From NCBI RefSeq assembly GCF_009908285.1, contig NZ_JAAARM010000030.1, positions 1 to 64,000 on the forward strand: a stretch of 64,000 nucleotides of DNA, written 5' to 3'. The notes beneath the pieces are model-generated. The model did no database searches. It saw only the letters and a list, made by a program, of their open reading frames with translations, and was not told where the DNA came from. Both the position numbers and the translations under genes were made by a program. This DNA is from Pseudomonas sp. Fl4BN1. GTDB taxonomy: Bacteria > Pseudomonadota > Gammaproteobacteria > Pseudomonadales > Pseudomonadaceae. Shown here piece after piece: positions 18,794-27,052 of the stretch. Each line of letters begins with the position of its first letter. Positions within the stretch are counted from its first letter, which is position 1.

Positions 18794-19297
18794 TCAGGCG
18801 TCTGCGGCTGCGGCGTTCAGGCCCAGTTCGCCAAGTACACGAACGCGGGCTTCGTCGTCAGCGAGAACGCCTTCGATGGCTTTGCGAAATGCCGGGGCGT
18901 TACCCAGCGGTCCCTTGAGTGCCACCAAGGCATCGCGCAGCTCCATCAGTTTTTTCAGCTCGGGCACCTGCTCTACCAGGCTGGCCGGGTTGAAGTCCTT
19001 CATCGAACTGACCCGCAGGCTCACCGCCAGCTCATCGGTGTCACTGTTCTCCTGAAGACGGTTAGGCACGCTCAGCGTCAGGCTCAGCTCTTGCTTGGCC
19101 AACACTTCATCGAAGGTCATTTTGTCGATGCTGATCGGCTTGCGATCCTCTACCTTGCGCTCGTCCACACGCTGGGTGTAATCGCCTATCGCCAATAGCT
19201 TCAGCGGTAGCTCAATCTCCTCCTGAGCACCGCCGGTTGCGGGTTTGAAGGTGACGTTGATGCGTTCCTTGGGGGCTACCGAGCCTTCTTTGGCCAT
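18794..19297 (-). CDS. tssB: T6SS sheath small subunit TssB (VipA)
   Basis: Small sheath subunit of 167 residues. The N-terminal KEGSVAPKERINVTFKP and the ELPLKLLAIGDYTQRVDERKVEDRKP region (about 27-55) are diagnostic of TssB. The C-terminal helix that interacts with TssC and is recognised through ClpV contacts follows PELKKLMELRDALVALKGPL. It lies between tssA and tssC on the same strand, with a good AAGGAGAAAACCC upstream of the ATG. Confidence 0.97.
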   Translation of the reverse strand: MAKEGSVAPKERINVTFKPATGGAQEEIELPLKLLAIGDYTQRVDERKVEDRKPISIDKMTFDEVLAKQELSLTLSVPNRLQENSDTDELAVSLRVSSMKDFNPASLVEQVPELKKLMELRDALVALKGPLGNAPAFRKAIEGVLADDEARVRVLGELGLNAAAADA

Positions 19298-19330
19298 GGG
19301 TTTTCTCCTTGCGATGATTGGCCCTGGGGC

Positions 19331-20887
19331 CTATTCGAGTACCACTTCGAGATCGAGGTGGCACAGCCTGCGATAAATCTCTTCCTTGCGTTCTCGCACT
19401 GCGTGGTTCTGCGGCAACAACTCACAGCAGCTATACAGGAGGTGCAGCACTTCCAACGCAAGATCCGGCTCCCAGGCGTGCAGGCCCGAGCTTTGTAATT
19501 GTTGATCCAGGGTTTCCAGCTGGGTCTTGGCCAGCTCGTACTTCTTGGCGATGAAACACAGCCGCGCCAGGCTGAAATGCCAGAAGAACTTCACACGACC
19601 GCCTCGAGCGCTCTGCAAGCCCGGCTTGAGCACCTGAACCGCAGCCTTGAGACCATCCTTGCGCAGGATCGGCAAGACCTCTTCCAGGGCCTCTTCCCAC
19701 ACCGGCTGGCTGGCGCTGGCTTCGACCTGGCGCGGCGCACTGGTGCTGGACAGATGGGGCATGACATGGGCACTGATCCAGGCGCGAGTGGCTGGATCGG
19801 CAAAGGGGCTACCGTCGTGAAAGCGCAACTCGACCACACCTGGCAGGCGCTGCAGCAACAGCGCAAAGTGAAATTCGACTTCGCGCATCGCCTGGTCGGC
19901 GTTCAGCTCCTGCAGGCATTCCCAGACCAGGCGCTGCCCGTCGAACCAGAACGGTGCCCTGGCCAGGCTGGCCTCGAGTTCCAGCAGCAGATCGGCGAAC
20001 TGCCCGCTGGCATAGCGTTCCTGGTAAGTCTTGAGCTTGTCCGCCGGGAGCCCGCGCAATGCCGTGACCTGCTCGGCATTGCGCTCGGGAACCGCGTCGA
20101 TGGGTAACCACAGCATGGTGCGGTTAAGGCGCAAGGAGCGCATATCCGTGGACTTCTGCTTGAGCCACCAGGCGCATAGCGGCCGGGAGTGTTCCTGCAA
20201 GGCACGCAGGACCTTCTGCGCGTCCTTTTCATTGTCGATGGCAGACGCCGATGAGAAGAGCTGGGTCGCGGCCTGCTTGACCTGGGCCACCACCGCGCCC
20301 ACCGCGCCGGATTCCGGCTGATGCTCGACGGTGCGCTGGATCATGCTCGACAGCCGTCGACAGATTGGCAGCAACAGGGGTGCGTCATCGCCGAGGTGCT
20401 GGGTCAGCACAGCGTCGAGTTTTTCCAGATTCAGCAGCAAACGGCGAAACAGCGGCAACTGCTCCTTGATCGCGATGTTCTCGCTGAAGACCTGCTCCAG
20501 TCGCGGCACCAGCCAACTGATGGCTGCACCCCGGGTACGCAGTTTACTGGGGTAGACCTCAAGCCAATGCTGCTCACACAAGCACTGCAGGAGGCCAGAA
20601 CCGGCCAGCAGGCCAGAGAAGGACTCCCGCTGATACAACGCCCAGGTGAGCCAGGCCGCCACCCGCAGGTCCTTGGACTGCATGCGCAGCAGCGTCTCAC
20701 TGCTTTCGAGCACTTTCAGCCAGTCGATCTGACCGCTTTCGTGCATGGACTGGGCTTTGCCCAACTCACTCTCAAGGGCCTCGTACTCGCTCGAAAAACG
20801 AACATCCGTGCCCGCAAAATCCCCTTTGGAAACAGAGGATTTGGCGAGCTCAAGATAATGAGCGGAGAGTTTATTTGAGTAGTTCAT
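19331..20887 (-). CDS. tssA: T6SS assembly protein TssA (ImpA family)
   Basis: First gene of the cluster, 518 residues from ATG 20887 (an upstream in-frame start at 20926 would add 13). The ImpA_N domain lies around 40-150 with AAWLTWALYQRESFSGLLAGSG. The C-terminal half (about 370-510) carries the VasJ-type region with FFWHFSLARLCFIAKKYELAKTQL and LALEVLHLLYSC. TssA primes or caps sheath assembly. The family is diverse, and this form matches the HSI-2 HsiA2 position. The operon promoter should be just upstream, but I could not find a convincing sigma-70 or sigma-54 site. Confidence 0.9.
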   Translation of the reverse strand: MNYSNKLSAHYLELAKSSVSKGDFAGTDVRFSSEYEALESELGKAQSMHESGQIDWLKVLESSETLLRMQSKDLRVAAWLTWALYQRESFSGLLAGSGLLQCLCEQHWLEVYPSKLRTRGAAISWLVPRLEQVFSENIAIKEQLPLFRRLLLNLEKLDAVLTQHLGDDAPLLLPICRRLSSMIQRTVEHQPESGAVGAVVAQVKQAATQLFSSASAIDNEKDAQKVLRALQEHSRPLCAWWLKQKSTDMRSLRLNRTMLWLPIDAVPERNAEQVTALRGLPADKLKTYQERYASGQFADLLLELEASLARAPFWFDGQRLVWECLQELNADQAMREVEFHFALLLQRLPGVVELRFHDGSPFADPATRAWISAHVMPHLSSTSAPRQVEASASQPVWEEALEEVLPILRKDGLKAAVQVLKPGLQSARGGRVKFFWHFSLARLCFIAKKYELAKTQLETLDQQLQSSGLHAWEPDLALEVLHLLYSCCELLPQNHAVRERKEEIYRRLCHLDLEVVLE

Positions 20888-21606
20888 CCATGACCTGTTT
20901 AGAGCTTCCTGCTGAATAAGCAGCAAATGCGCTAAAAATATAACCGCTAAGCGACAAGTATTAACTTAAGAAAATTCCTAAACTGAGGGAAACAATTCCT
21001 TAATCAAGTCGACTTTCTTCCAAAAGTCTCCTCCGTGCTAAAATTTGTCGCCCTTATTCAGTTGATATACCTCGCTGTAATGCCAGGCCCAGACGGCTTT
21101 CAATGATGCGCCTGCGCAAATCAGTACGATACGTAGGAAGTAACGTCGAGCGGCTACAACCTCACCGGCGGACTGGCGCCAATACAGCAGCCAATGCTGC
21201 TCGCAGCTTGTACATGCACAAGAATCAATGATTCGTAACAGGGGGATTTGGCAGCGTCACAGCTTCAAGGTCCGCGCCGGATTCCGTTCAAGCTCTTGGG
21301 TATCAACCAGCGGGCATAGGAAAAGCGGATTAAATCAAACTCGATATTATTCAGCAGCAACTAACTACTTTGCGTCGGTCCATTCTGCGCAGCACATCCA
21401 GTAAAGCCCCGAGCAGAAACAAGGCGTATATCCAGCACTGGCCCATTGAATTCAAAGGAGTTTCTTCCACTGCAGAAAGTATTAGTCATGAGTTTGTTTT
21501 CAGCATTCATCAACAACAAACAGTTGAAAGTCCCAAGACAAGTTACTGAACTCTGCTCCTAACCACTTGAACATCACTTCAAACCGCGGACTACAGTTAC
21601 ACAGCT
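20888..21606. other. Gene-free stretch upstream of the T6SS cluster
   Basis: No supported gene is seen here. The first 150 bases upstream of tssA look more A+T-rich than the surroundings, with a repeated ATTCCT / AGGAATT element at 20973-21002 that may belong to the tssA control region. The remainder has only short reading frames on both strands and resembles decayed coding DNA without a recognisable parent. Confidence 0.5.
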
Positions 21607-21891
21607 TCATCCCGCATCAGCGTCCATACCATCGAGTTCCTCTTCAAGTTCACACTCCCATCCTGAATCGCAATCGACTGCGTGCGCTTCCATCGAGCGC
21701 AGTCGCGCCCCCAGATCAAGCATGATGTCGTTGTTGATTAGCACCAACCGCGCTGAAAAACCCCACAAGCAACTCGCCTGCCGCGGGGCTTCCATGGCTG
21801 AAAAAGGACACTTCAGCTCAACTACCAGCCCCAGGCCTCGCCGCTGTAGCGCGTGATCTGCTTGGTTTCCAGGTAGTTGTTGTAGCCCCAC
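21607..21891 (-). CDS. Unassigned small ORF, possible gene remnant
   Basis: Open frame of 94 codons. Its first 40 codons overlap the aldehyde dehydrogenase pseudogene in another frame and are unlikely to be real. The last 50 codons read like protein: a hydrophobic FSARLVLINNDIMLDLGARL stretch followed by a very acidic tail rich in Glu and Asp. I do not recognise the family. Its place next to a T6SS operon makes a decayed immunity-type gene conceivable, but nothing proves it. Confidence 0.25.
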   Translation of the reverse strand: MGLQQLPGNQADHALQRRGLGLVVELKCPFSAMEAPRQASCLWGFSARLVLINNDIMLDLGARLRSMEAHAVDCDSGWECELEEELDGMDADAG

Positions 21892-22241
21892 TCACCCAGC
21901 TCGCGGCCGATACCGTTCTGCTTGTAACCGCCCCCAAGGGGCTTGGACAAAAGTCGCTTGCGAGCAATTGATCCAGGCAACCCCGGCGCGAAAACGCCGG
22001 GCAACCGATTCGCAGCGTGGAATATCACGGGACATGACGGCCGCTGCCAGGCCAAACGGCGAATCATTGGCCAAGCGTATCGCTTCGGCTTCGCTGTCGA
22101 ATGCGCGCACCGACCCACTGCCACTCATCGCAATCTCCAAAACCGCTCGATCAATCAGTGGCGCCGCACAGTTAAGGGCAAAGGCGACGCGCGTCGCCTG
22201 CGCCAGCGCCAGCGATCTCTTCCGGTCGTGATGATTTTTTT
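21822..22241 (-). pseudogene. Aldehyde dehydrogenase (betaine-aldehyde type), 3' remnant
   Basis: Two minus-strand frames together give the C-terminus of an aldehyde dehydrogenase. One frame (to about 21945) reads FDSEAEAIRLANDSPFGLAA then VARRFRAGVAWINC. After a frameshift the other frame reads GGYKQNGIGRELGEWGYNNY and ends in WGW at 21822. Upstream of codon MSGSGSV the expected EIFGP motif is missing, and only a faint trace (LALAQATRVAFALN) of the region before the catalytic Cys remains before a stop near 22241. The catalytic core is gone, so it cannot be active. Confidence 0.75.
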
Positions 22242-22361
22242 AAGATCGCTGACAACCCAGCGGGCTTGCCATCTGAATGGCCACGCACATTCCCGAGCTT
22301 TCTCAGCGACAGCCACCAACCGTCCTCTCAATCACCCTTTACAACATGCGGAATAAGAAAT

Positions 22362-22377
22362 AACGTATACGATATTC
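22362..22377. promoter_or_regulatory. Candidate GntR operator upstream of the DapA-like gene
   Basis: AACGTATACGATATTC carries the palindromic core CGTATACG (22364-22371). It matches the T.GTnnAC.A pattern of FadR/FCD-type GntR operators. The same core occurs upstream of the GntR gene and of the ABC transporter operon in this locus. It lies about 95 bases before the first gene of the cluster. Confidence 0.6.
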
Positions 22378-22467
22378 GCAAATCAGGGTTTTCAGGTGGC
22401 CTTGCATTGCGAGCGACTGCCCTCCCTGAAAGGAGGCACTTACAAAACGAATATTCGAGAGGTCACA

Positions 22468-23415
22468 ATGAGCGACAACATCTTCACCGGCACCATTCCT
22501 GCACTCATGACCCCGTGCACCGCTGATCGCAAGCCAGACTTCGATAAGCTCGTGGCCAAAGGCCGCGAAATGATCGAACTCGGTATGAGCGCTGTGGTTT
22601 ATTGCGGCTCGATGGGCGACTGGCCACTACTGAGTGAGGCGCAACGTCAGGAAGGCGTCAGCCGCCTGGTCGCTGCGGGGGTTCCGACCATTGTCGGGAC
22701 TGGCGCCGTGAACTCTAAAGAAGCCGTTTCCCACGCTGCACATGCGGCCAAGGTCGGCGCCCATGGTTTGATGGTCATTCCCCGCGTGCTCTCCCGCGGC
22801 ACTTCGCTTACCGCCCAGAAAGCCCACTTCGCTGCCATTCTCGAAGCTGCCCCCAACTTGCCGGCGGTGATCTACAACAGCCCGCACTATGGCTTCGCTA
22901 CCCGTGCCGACCTGTTCTTCGAATTGCGCCGTCAATACCCAAGCCTGATCGGCTTCAAAGAGTTCGGCGGCGCTGTCGACATGCGTTACGCCGCTGAGCA
23001 CATCACCTCCCAAGATGAGAACGTCATCCTGATGGCCGGCGTCGACACCCAAGTGTTCCACGGCTTCGTAAACTGCGGTGCCACCGGCGCTATCACCGGT
23101 ATCGGCAACGCCTTGCCGCGTGAAATATTGCAACTGGTCGACCTGAGCCGGAAAGCCGCCAAAGGCAATGCCTGCGCCCGCCGCCAAGCCTTGGAGCTGG
23201 AGTCGGCCCTGGCCGTACTTTCCTCCTTCGACGAAGGCACCGACTTGGTGCTGTACTACAAGCATTTGATGGTGCTCAACGGCGACACGGAATACACCCT
23301 GCACTTCAACGAAACCGACGTGCTCAGCGATGCCCAGCGCAAGTACGTCGAAAACCAGTACGCACTGTTCCGTGAGTGGTACCGCAACTGGTCTGCAGAG
23401 CTGAACAAGGCCTGA
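22468..23415 (+). CDS. DapA-family lyase/deaminase, probable 1-pyrroline-4-hydroxy-2-carboxylate deaminase
   Basis: Dihydrodipicolinate-synthase/N-acetylneuraminate-lyase family protein of 315 residues. The Schiff-base lysine is in IGFKEFGG (K164) and the catalytic tyrosine in VIYNSPHYG (Y136); CGSMGDWPLLS occupies the substrate-loop position. In the trans-4-hydroxyproline pathway this family converts the product of D-hydroxyproline oxidation to 2-oxoglutarate semialdehyde with loss of ammonia. The next gene encodes the dehydrogenase for that product, which supports the call. The ATG at 22468 has GAGAGG upstream; the earlier in-frame start at 22396 lacks support. Confidence 0.85.
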   Translation: MSDNIFTGTIPALMTPCTADRKPDFDKLVAKGREMIELGMSAVVYCGSMGDWPLLSEAQRQEGVSRLVAAGVPTIVGTGAVNSKEAVSHAAHAAKVGAHGLMVIPRVLSRGTSLTAQKAHFAAILEAAPNLPAVIYNSPHYGFATRADLFFELRRQYPSLIGFKEFGGAVDMRYAAEHITSQDENVILMAGVDTQVFHGFVNCGATGAITGIGNALPREILQLVDLSRKAAKGNACARRQALELESALAVLSSFDEGTDLVLYYKHLMVLNGDTEYTLHFNETDVLSDAQRKYVENQYALFREWYRNWSAELNKA

Positions 23416-23549
23416 GTCGCAAACGTCTATCAGAGGCGGCCCCTCCTGCGCGACCGCCCCGATCTACCGCGTGCCCCGCAATCCCTCGATGAACTGTTTT
23501 CATCCGGGGATTGAGCGGGCATAGCATCTTTTGATCCTCAGGAAGCCAC

Positions 23550-25130
23550 ATGAATCTGACAGGTGAAATGCTGATTGGCCAACAGGCCGTAAAGGGTACC
23601 CGTGAAGCAGTCTGGGCGATCAACCCGGCCACCAACGAGACTCTCGAGCCCCCCTACCTGGGCGGCACTCAAGAACACGTGGATCAGGCTTGCGGATTGG
23701 CGTGGGCGGCCTTCGATCGCTACCGTGAAACCTCGCCGGAGCTCCGGGCCGATTTCCTGCAGGCCATTGCTGATGAAATCGAAGCGCTCGGCGACACTCT
23801 GATCGAACGAGCCAGCGCTGAAACAGGCTTGCCGCGTGCGCGCATTCAAGGCGAACGTGGCCGCACCTGCAGCCAACTCAGAATGTTTGCGCGGACGGTG
23901 CGCGCGGGTGAATGGCTGGACGTTCGAGTCGATAATGCGTTGCCGGAACGTCAGCCCTTGCCGCGCCTGGACCTGCGTCAGCAGCACGTGGCACTGGGCC
24001 CGGTGGTGGTATTTGGCGCCAGCAATTTCCCCTTGGCATTCTCGGTGGCCGGTGGCGACACCGCCTCAGCCCTCGCTGCGGGTTGTCCGGTAGTGGTCAA
24101 AGCACACGGCGCACATCCTGGTACCAGTGAGCTCGTTGGTCGAGCCGTTCAGGCCGCGGTCAAGAAATGCAAACTGCCCGACGGAGTGTTCTCGTTGCTG
24201 TTCGGCGCAGGCCGCGAAGTAGGCTTGGCGCTGGTCAGCGACCGACGCATCAAGGCCGTTGGCTTCACCGGATCGCGCAGTGGCGGCATGGCCTTGTGCA
24301 AGGCTGCCCAGGCGCGCCATGAGCCCATTCCGGTGTACGCCGAAATGAGCTCAATCAATCCAGTGTTTTTGTTTTCAGCAGCCCTTGAGTCTCAGCACCA
24401 GCCTCTGGCGCAAGCGTTCGTCAGCTCCCTCAACCAGGGGGCCGGGCAGTTCTGCACCAATCCCGGGTTGGTTATCGCTGTCAAAGGAGCCGCCCTGGAC
24501 GCGTTCACCGCCGCCGCTGCAAACGCAGTCATGTGCAGCCCCGCTCAAACCATGCTTACCCCGACCCTCTTCAATGCCTTTGAAGAGGGTGTCGGCGCGT
24601 TGCTTCAAAGCGCAAAAGCCGTCCTGGTTGCCGCCGGTTCGAAAGGTGATGGCCCCAACCAATGCCAGTCCCGCCTTTTCACGGCACAGGCCGCGGATTT
24701 TCTTCGTGAAGAACAGTTGCAGGTCGAAGTCTTCGGCGCAGCCTCGCTGATTGTGCAATGCGCTGACATGGCCGAGCTCCACCAGGTTGCCGAGCACCTG
24801 GAGGGTCAGTTGACCGCGACGATTCACATGGACGAAGGCGACCTTGAAGCTGTGAGAGGCCTGCTCCCGACCCTGGAGCGCAAAGCCGGTCGCATCCTGG
24901 TTAACAGCTGGCCAACAGGTGTCGAGGTGTGCGATGCGATGGTTCATGGTGGGCCGTTCCCCGCCACGTCCGATTCTCGCTCGACGTCTGTCGGCACCGC
25001 CGCAATCGCTCGCTTCCTTCGCCCGGTCTGCTACCAGAATTTGCCGGACGCTTTGTTGCCATCAGCGATCAGGGGCGATAATCCGCTAAAGCTCAGTCGC
25101 TTGGTCGACGGTCAGCGGGAACACTCGTAG
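23550..25130 (+). CDS. 2-oxoglutarate semialdehyde dehydrogenase (aldehyde dehydrogenase, NADP+)
   Basis: Aldehyde dehydrogenase of 526 residues, the length of the alpha-ketoglutaric semialdehyde dehydrogenase subgroup. Catalytic Cys302 is in GAGQFCTNPG and the general base Glu265 in VYAEMSSINP. The Rossmann loop FTGSRSGG lies near 239-246 and GASNFPLAFSVAGGD near 156-170. It oxidises 2-oxoglutarate semialdehyde to 2-oxoglutarate, the last step of hydroxyproline breakdown. It follows the deaminase by 134 bases, where an imperfect hairpin (about 23455-23520) is present. Intact. Confidence 0.9.
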   Translation: MNLTGEMLIGQQAVKGTREAVWAINPATNETLEPPYLGGTQEHVDQACGLAWAAFDRYRETSPELRADFLQAIADEIEALGDTLIERASAETGLPRARIQGERGRTCSQLRMFARTVRAGEWLDVRVDNALPERQPLPRLDLRQQHVALGPVVVFGASNFPLAFSVAGGDTASALAAGCPVVVKAHGAHPGTSELVGRAVQAAVKKCKLPDGVFSLLFGAGREVGLALVSDRRIKAVGFTGSRSGGMALCKAAQARHEPIPVYAEMSSINPVFLFSAALESQHQPLAQAFVSSLNQGAGQFCTNPGLVIAVKGAALDAFTAAAANAVMCSPAQTMLTPTLFNAFEEGVGALLQSAKAVLVAAGSKGDGPNQCQSRLFTAQAADFLREEQLQVEVFGAASLIVQCADMAELHQVAEHLEGQLTATIHMDEGDLEAVRGLLPTLERKAGRILVNSWPTGVEVCDAMVHGGPFPATSDSRSTSVGTAAIARFLRPVCYQNLPDALLPSAIRGDNPLKLSRLVDGQREHS

Positions 25131-25155
25131 AGAGCTACCGCTGCCAAAAAACCCA

Positions 25156-25203
25156 CATCCCGCAAGCGCTGAGCTCCAAGGGGCGTTCAGCGCCTGCGGG
25201 ATG
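25156..25203. terminator. Long hairpin after the aldehyde dehydrogenase gene
   Basis: CATCCCGCA (25156-25164) pairs with TGCGGGATG (25195-25203), and the inner GCGCTGA pairs with TCAGCGC, giving about 16 base pairs. There is no T-tract on the plus strand. On the minus strand it is followed by TGGGTTTTTTGG, so it could work better against antisense transcription. It separates the deaminase/dehydrogenase unit from the regulator gene. Confidence 0.55.
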
Positions 25204-25290
25204 CGTCTGGCCAGGACGATTGGAGCCCTGACACAGGCACTCTCAAGCCCTGTGAGTGTTAACGGGCAAAGGCAGGTGGACGCCAGAAAT

Positions 25291-25307
25291 CTCGTATACC
25301 ATATGCT
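25291..25307. promoter_or_regulatory. Candidate GntR operator upstream of gntR (autoregulation)
   Basis: CTCGTATACCATATGC resembles the sites at 22362 and 30147, with core CGTATACC at 25293-25300, one base off CGTATACG. It lies about 35 bases before the regulator start codon, where it would overlap the promoter. This suggests autoregulation. Confidence 0.5.
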
Positions 25308-25333
25308 GAATTCAATTAAAACGACTGCATACC

Positions 25334-26008
25334 GTGAACATACCTCGCCTCAACGCCCCGGACCTCGGCAACATACCTTCCACTTCGGAAATCATCACCC
25401 GGCATCTGCGCGACGCCATCGTTGCCGGGCAATTCGCCGAAGACGAACCTATTCGCCAAGACGATATCGCGCGCCAGTTCAACGTCAGCAAGATCCCGGT
25501 CCGCGAAGCACTCAAGCGCCTGGAAGCCGAAGGCCTGGTCATGTTCCAACGCAATCGTGGCGCCATGGTGACACGCATGTCGGAATCGGAACTGGCGCAA
25601 ATGTTCGAAGTGCGCATGCTGCTCGAAGACAAGGCCCTGCGCTTGGCCATACCCAACATGACAGAAGCCACCTTTGCCCGCGCAGAACGCATTTGCCAGG
25701 AATTTATCGGCGAAAACAACGTGGGTCGCTGGGCCGAACTCAACTGGGAACTGCACGCGTGTCTCTACGAGCCCGCGCAACGCCCCTTCCTGATCAGCAT
25801 GATCCGCTCAGTCAACGACAAACTGGAACGCTACCTGCGCATGCAAATGAGCCTGTCAGCAGGCAAGGAGCGGGCCGACCATGAGCACCACGAAATCCTC
25901 CAGGCATGTCGAGACGGCGATGTAGAGCGGGCTGCGGGCCTGCTTGACGAACACATTGCCGGGGTGTGTAAAACCTTGTTCGAGCACTTGCCATCGGCCA
26001 AGCCCTGA
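25334..26008 (+). CDS. GntR-family (FCD) transcriptional regulator of hydroxyproline catabolism
   Basis: Regulator of 224 residues with an N-terminal winged helix-turn-helix (about 17-80: a DIARQFNVSKIPVREALKRL segment) and a C-terminal FCD ligand-binding helical domain (about 90-212). FCD metal/ligand residues of the type Asp, His, His are plausible in ELNWELHACLYE and ERADHEHHEIL. The only in-frame start near the homology is a GTG at 25334. It sits between the two enzyme units of the locus, with similar palindromes in front of three transcripts, so it is the best candidate for local control by hydroxyproline or an intermediate (inferred). Confidence 0.87.
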   Translation: MNIPRLNAPDLGNIPSTSEIITRHLRDAIVAGQFAEDEPIRQDDIARQFNVSKIPVREALKRLEAEGLVMFQRNRGAMVTRMSESELAQMFEVRMLLEDKALRLAIPNMTEATFARAERICQEFIGENNVGRWAELNWELHACLYEPAQRPFLISMIRSVNDKLERYLRMQMSLSAGKERADHEHHEILQACRDGDVERAAGLLDEHIAGVCKTLFEHLPSAKP

Positions 26009-26119
26009 TTCAACCGACTGTGCTAATTTCGTCATCCACGACTGACAAATACATCAAGCCGACACACCGCGGTACAGGCCACTCTTTCGTCTACCAATCT
26101 GAACGGACGTGGCCTTCTG

Positions 26120-27052
26120 ATGAAACGTATTACCGTGATCGACTCTCACACTGGCGGCGAACCGACCCGCCTGGTAACTGACGGCTTTCCTGACCTGGGC
26201 AACGGCAGCATGGCAGAGCGCCGGCAGCGGCTGGCCGAACAGTACGATCCATGGCGCGCCACCTGCATGCTCGAACCCCGTGGCAGCGATGTACTGGTCG
26301 GCGCCCTGCTCTGCGAACCGGTAGATCCAAGCGCCTGTGCCGGTGTCATATTTTTCAACAACAGCGGCTATTTGGGCATGTGTGGCCACGGCACCATCGG
26401 CCTGGTGGTATCGCTGGCGCACCTGGGCAAGATCGGCCCTGGCGTTCACCGTATTGAAACGCCGGTCGGCACCGTGCAAGCCACCTTGCATGAAGATCGG
26501 TCGGTGAGCGTGCGTAATGTACCCGCCTATCGCTATAGAAAAGCCGTGACCGTCGAGGTGCCCGGAGTGGGCCTGGTCGTCGGGGATATTGCCTGGGGCG
26601 GCAATTGGTTCTTTCTGATCGCCGACCATGGGCTGGCCGTGGCCAGTCATAATCTCGAGGCCTTGACCACCTACACCTGCGCCGTACAACACGCCCTGCA
26701 GACCCAAAGCATTCGCGGCGAAGACGGTGGGCTGATCGATCATATCGAGCTGTTCGCCGACGACGAGCACGCCGATAGCCGCAACTTCGTACTCTGCCCA
26801 GGCAAGGCCTATGACCGCTCCCCCTGCGGGACAGGTACCAGCGCCAAACTGGCATGCCTGGCCGCCGACGGTAAATTGCAGGCCGGGCAGATCTGGCGCC
26901 AGGCCAGCGTGATCGGTAGCGAATTCGAAGGCTCCTACGAACACCTGGGGGATCGGATTGTGCCAACCATTCGTGGACGTGCCCATATCAGCGCCGAAGC
27001 CACCCTGGTGATTGAACAGGATGATCCTTTCGCCTGGGGCATTCACCTGTGA
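26120..27052 (+). CDS. 4-hydroxyproline 2-epimerase (proline racemase family)
   Basis: Protein of 310 residues that interconverts trans-4-hydroxy-L-proline and cis-4-hydroxy-D-proline. Both catalytic cysteines are present: Cys88 in GYLGMCGHGTIG and Cys236 in DRSPCGTGTSAKL. It closely resembles the P. aeruginosa PA1268-type epimerase, for example in the N-terminal IDSHTGGEPTRLV and the C-terminal DDPFAWGIHL. The ATG has an upstream GGACGTGG. Its stop overlaps the start of the dehydrogenase gene by four bases, coupling epimerisation to oxidation of the D-isomer. Confidence 0.95.
   Translation: MKRITVIDSHTGGEPTRLVTDGFPDLGNGSMAERRQRLAEQYDPWRATCMLEPRGSDVLVGALLCEPVDPSACAGVIFFNNSGYLGMCGHGTIGLVVSLAHLGKIGPGVHRIETPVGTVQATLHEDRSVSVRNVPAYRYRKAVTVEVPGVGLVVGDIAWGGNWFFLIADHGLAVASHNLEALTTYTCAVQHALQTQSIRGEDGGLIDHIELFADDEHADSRNFVLCPGKAYDRSPCGTGTSAKLACLAADGKLQAGQIWRQASVIGSEFEGSYEHLGDRIVPTIRGRAHISAEATLVIEQDDPFAWGIHL

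Noticed and set aside
20888..21100. Sigma-54 promoter upstream of tssA (TGGCATT near 21082, minus strand)
   Set aside because: The GG-N10-GC spacing fails; no correctly spaced -12 element was found.
21488..21562. 24-codon ORF (starting MSLFSAFINN) in the gap upstream of the T6SS
   Set aside because: Poor start context and no similarity or conservation evidence; too short to support.
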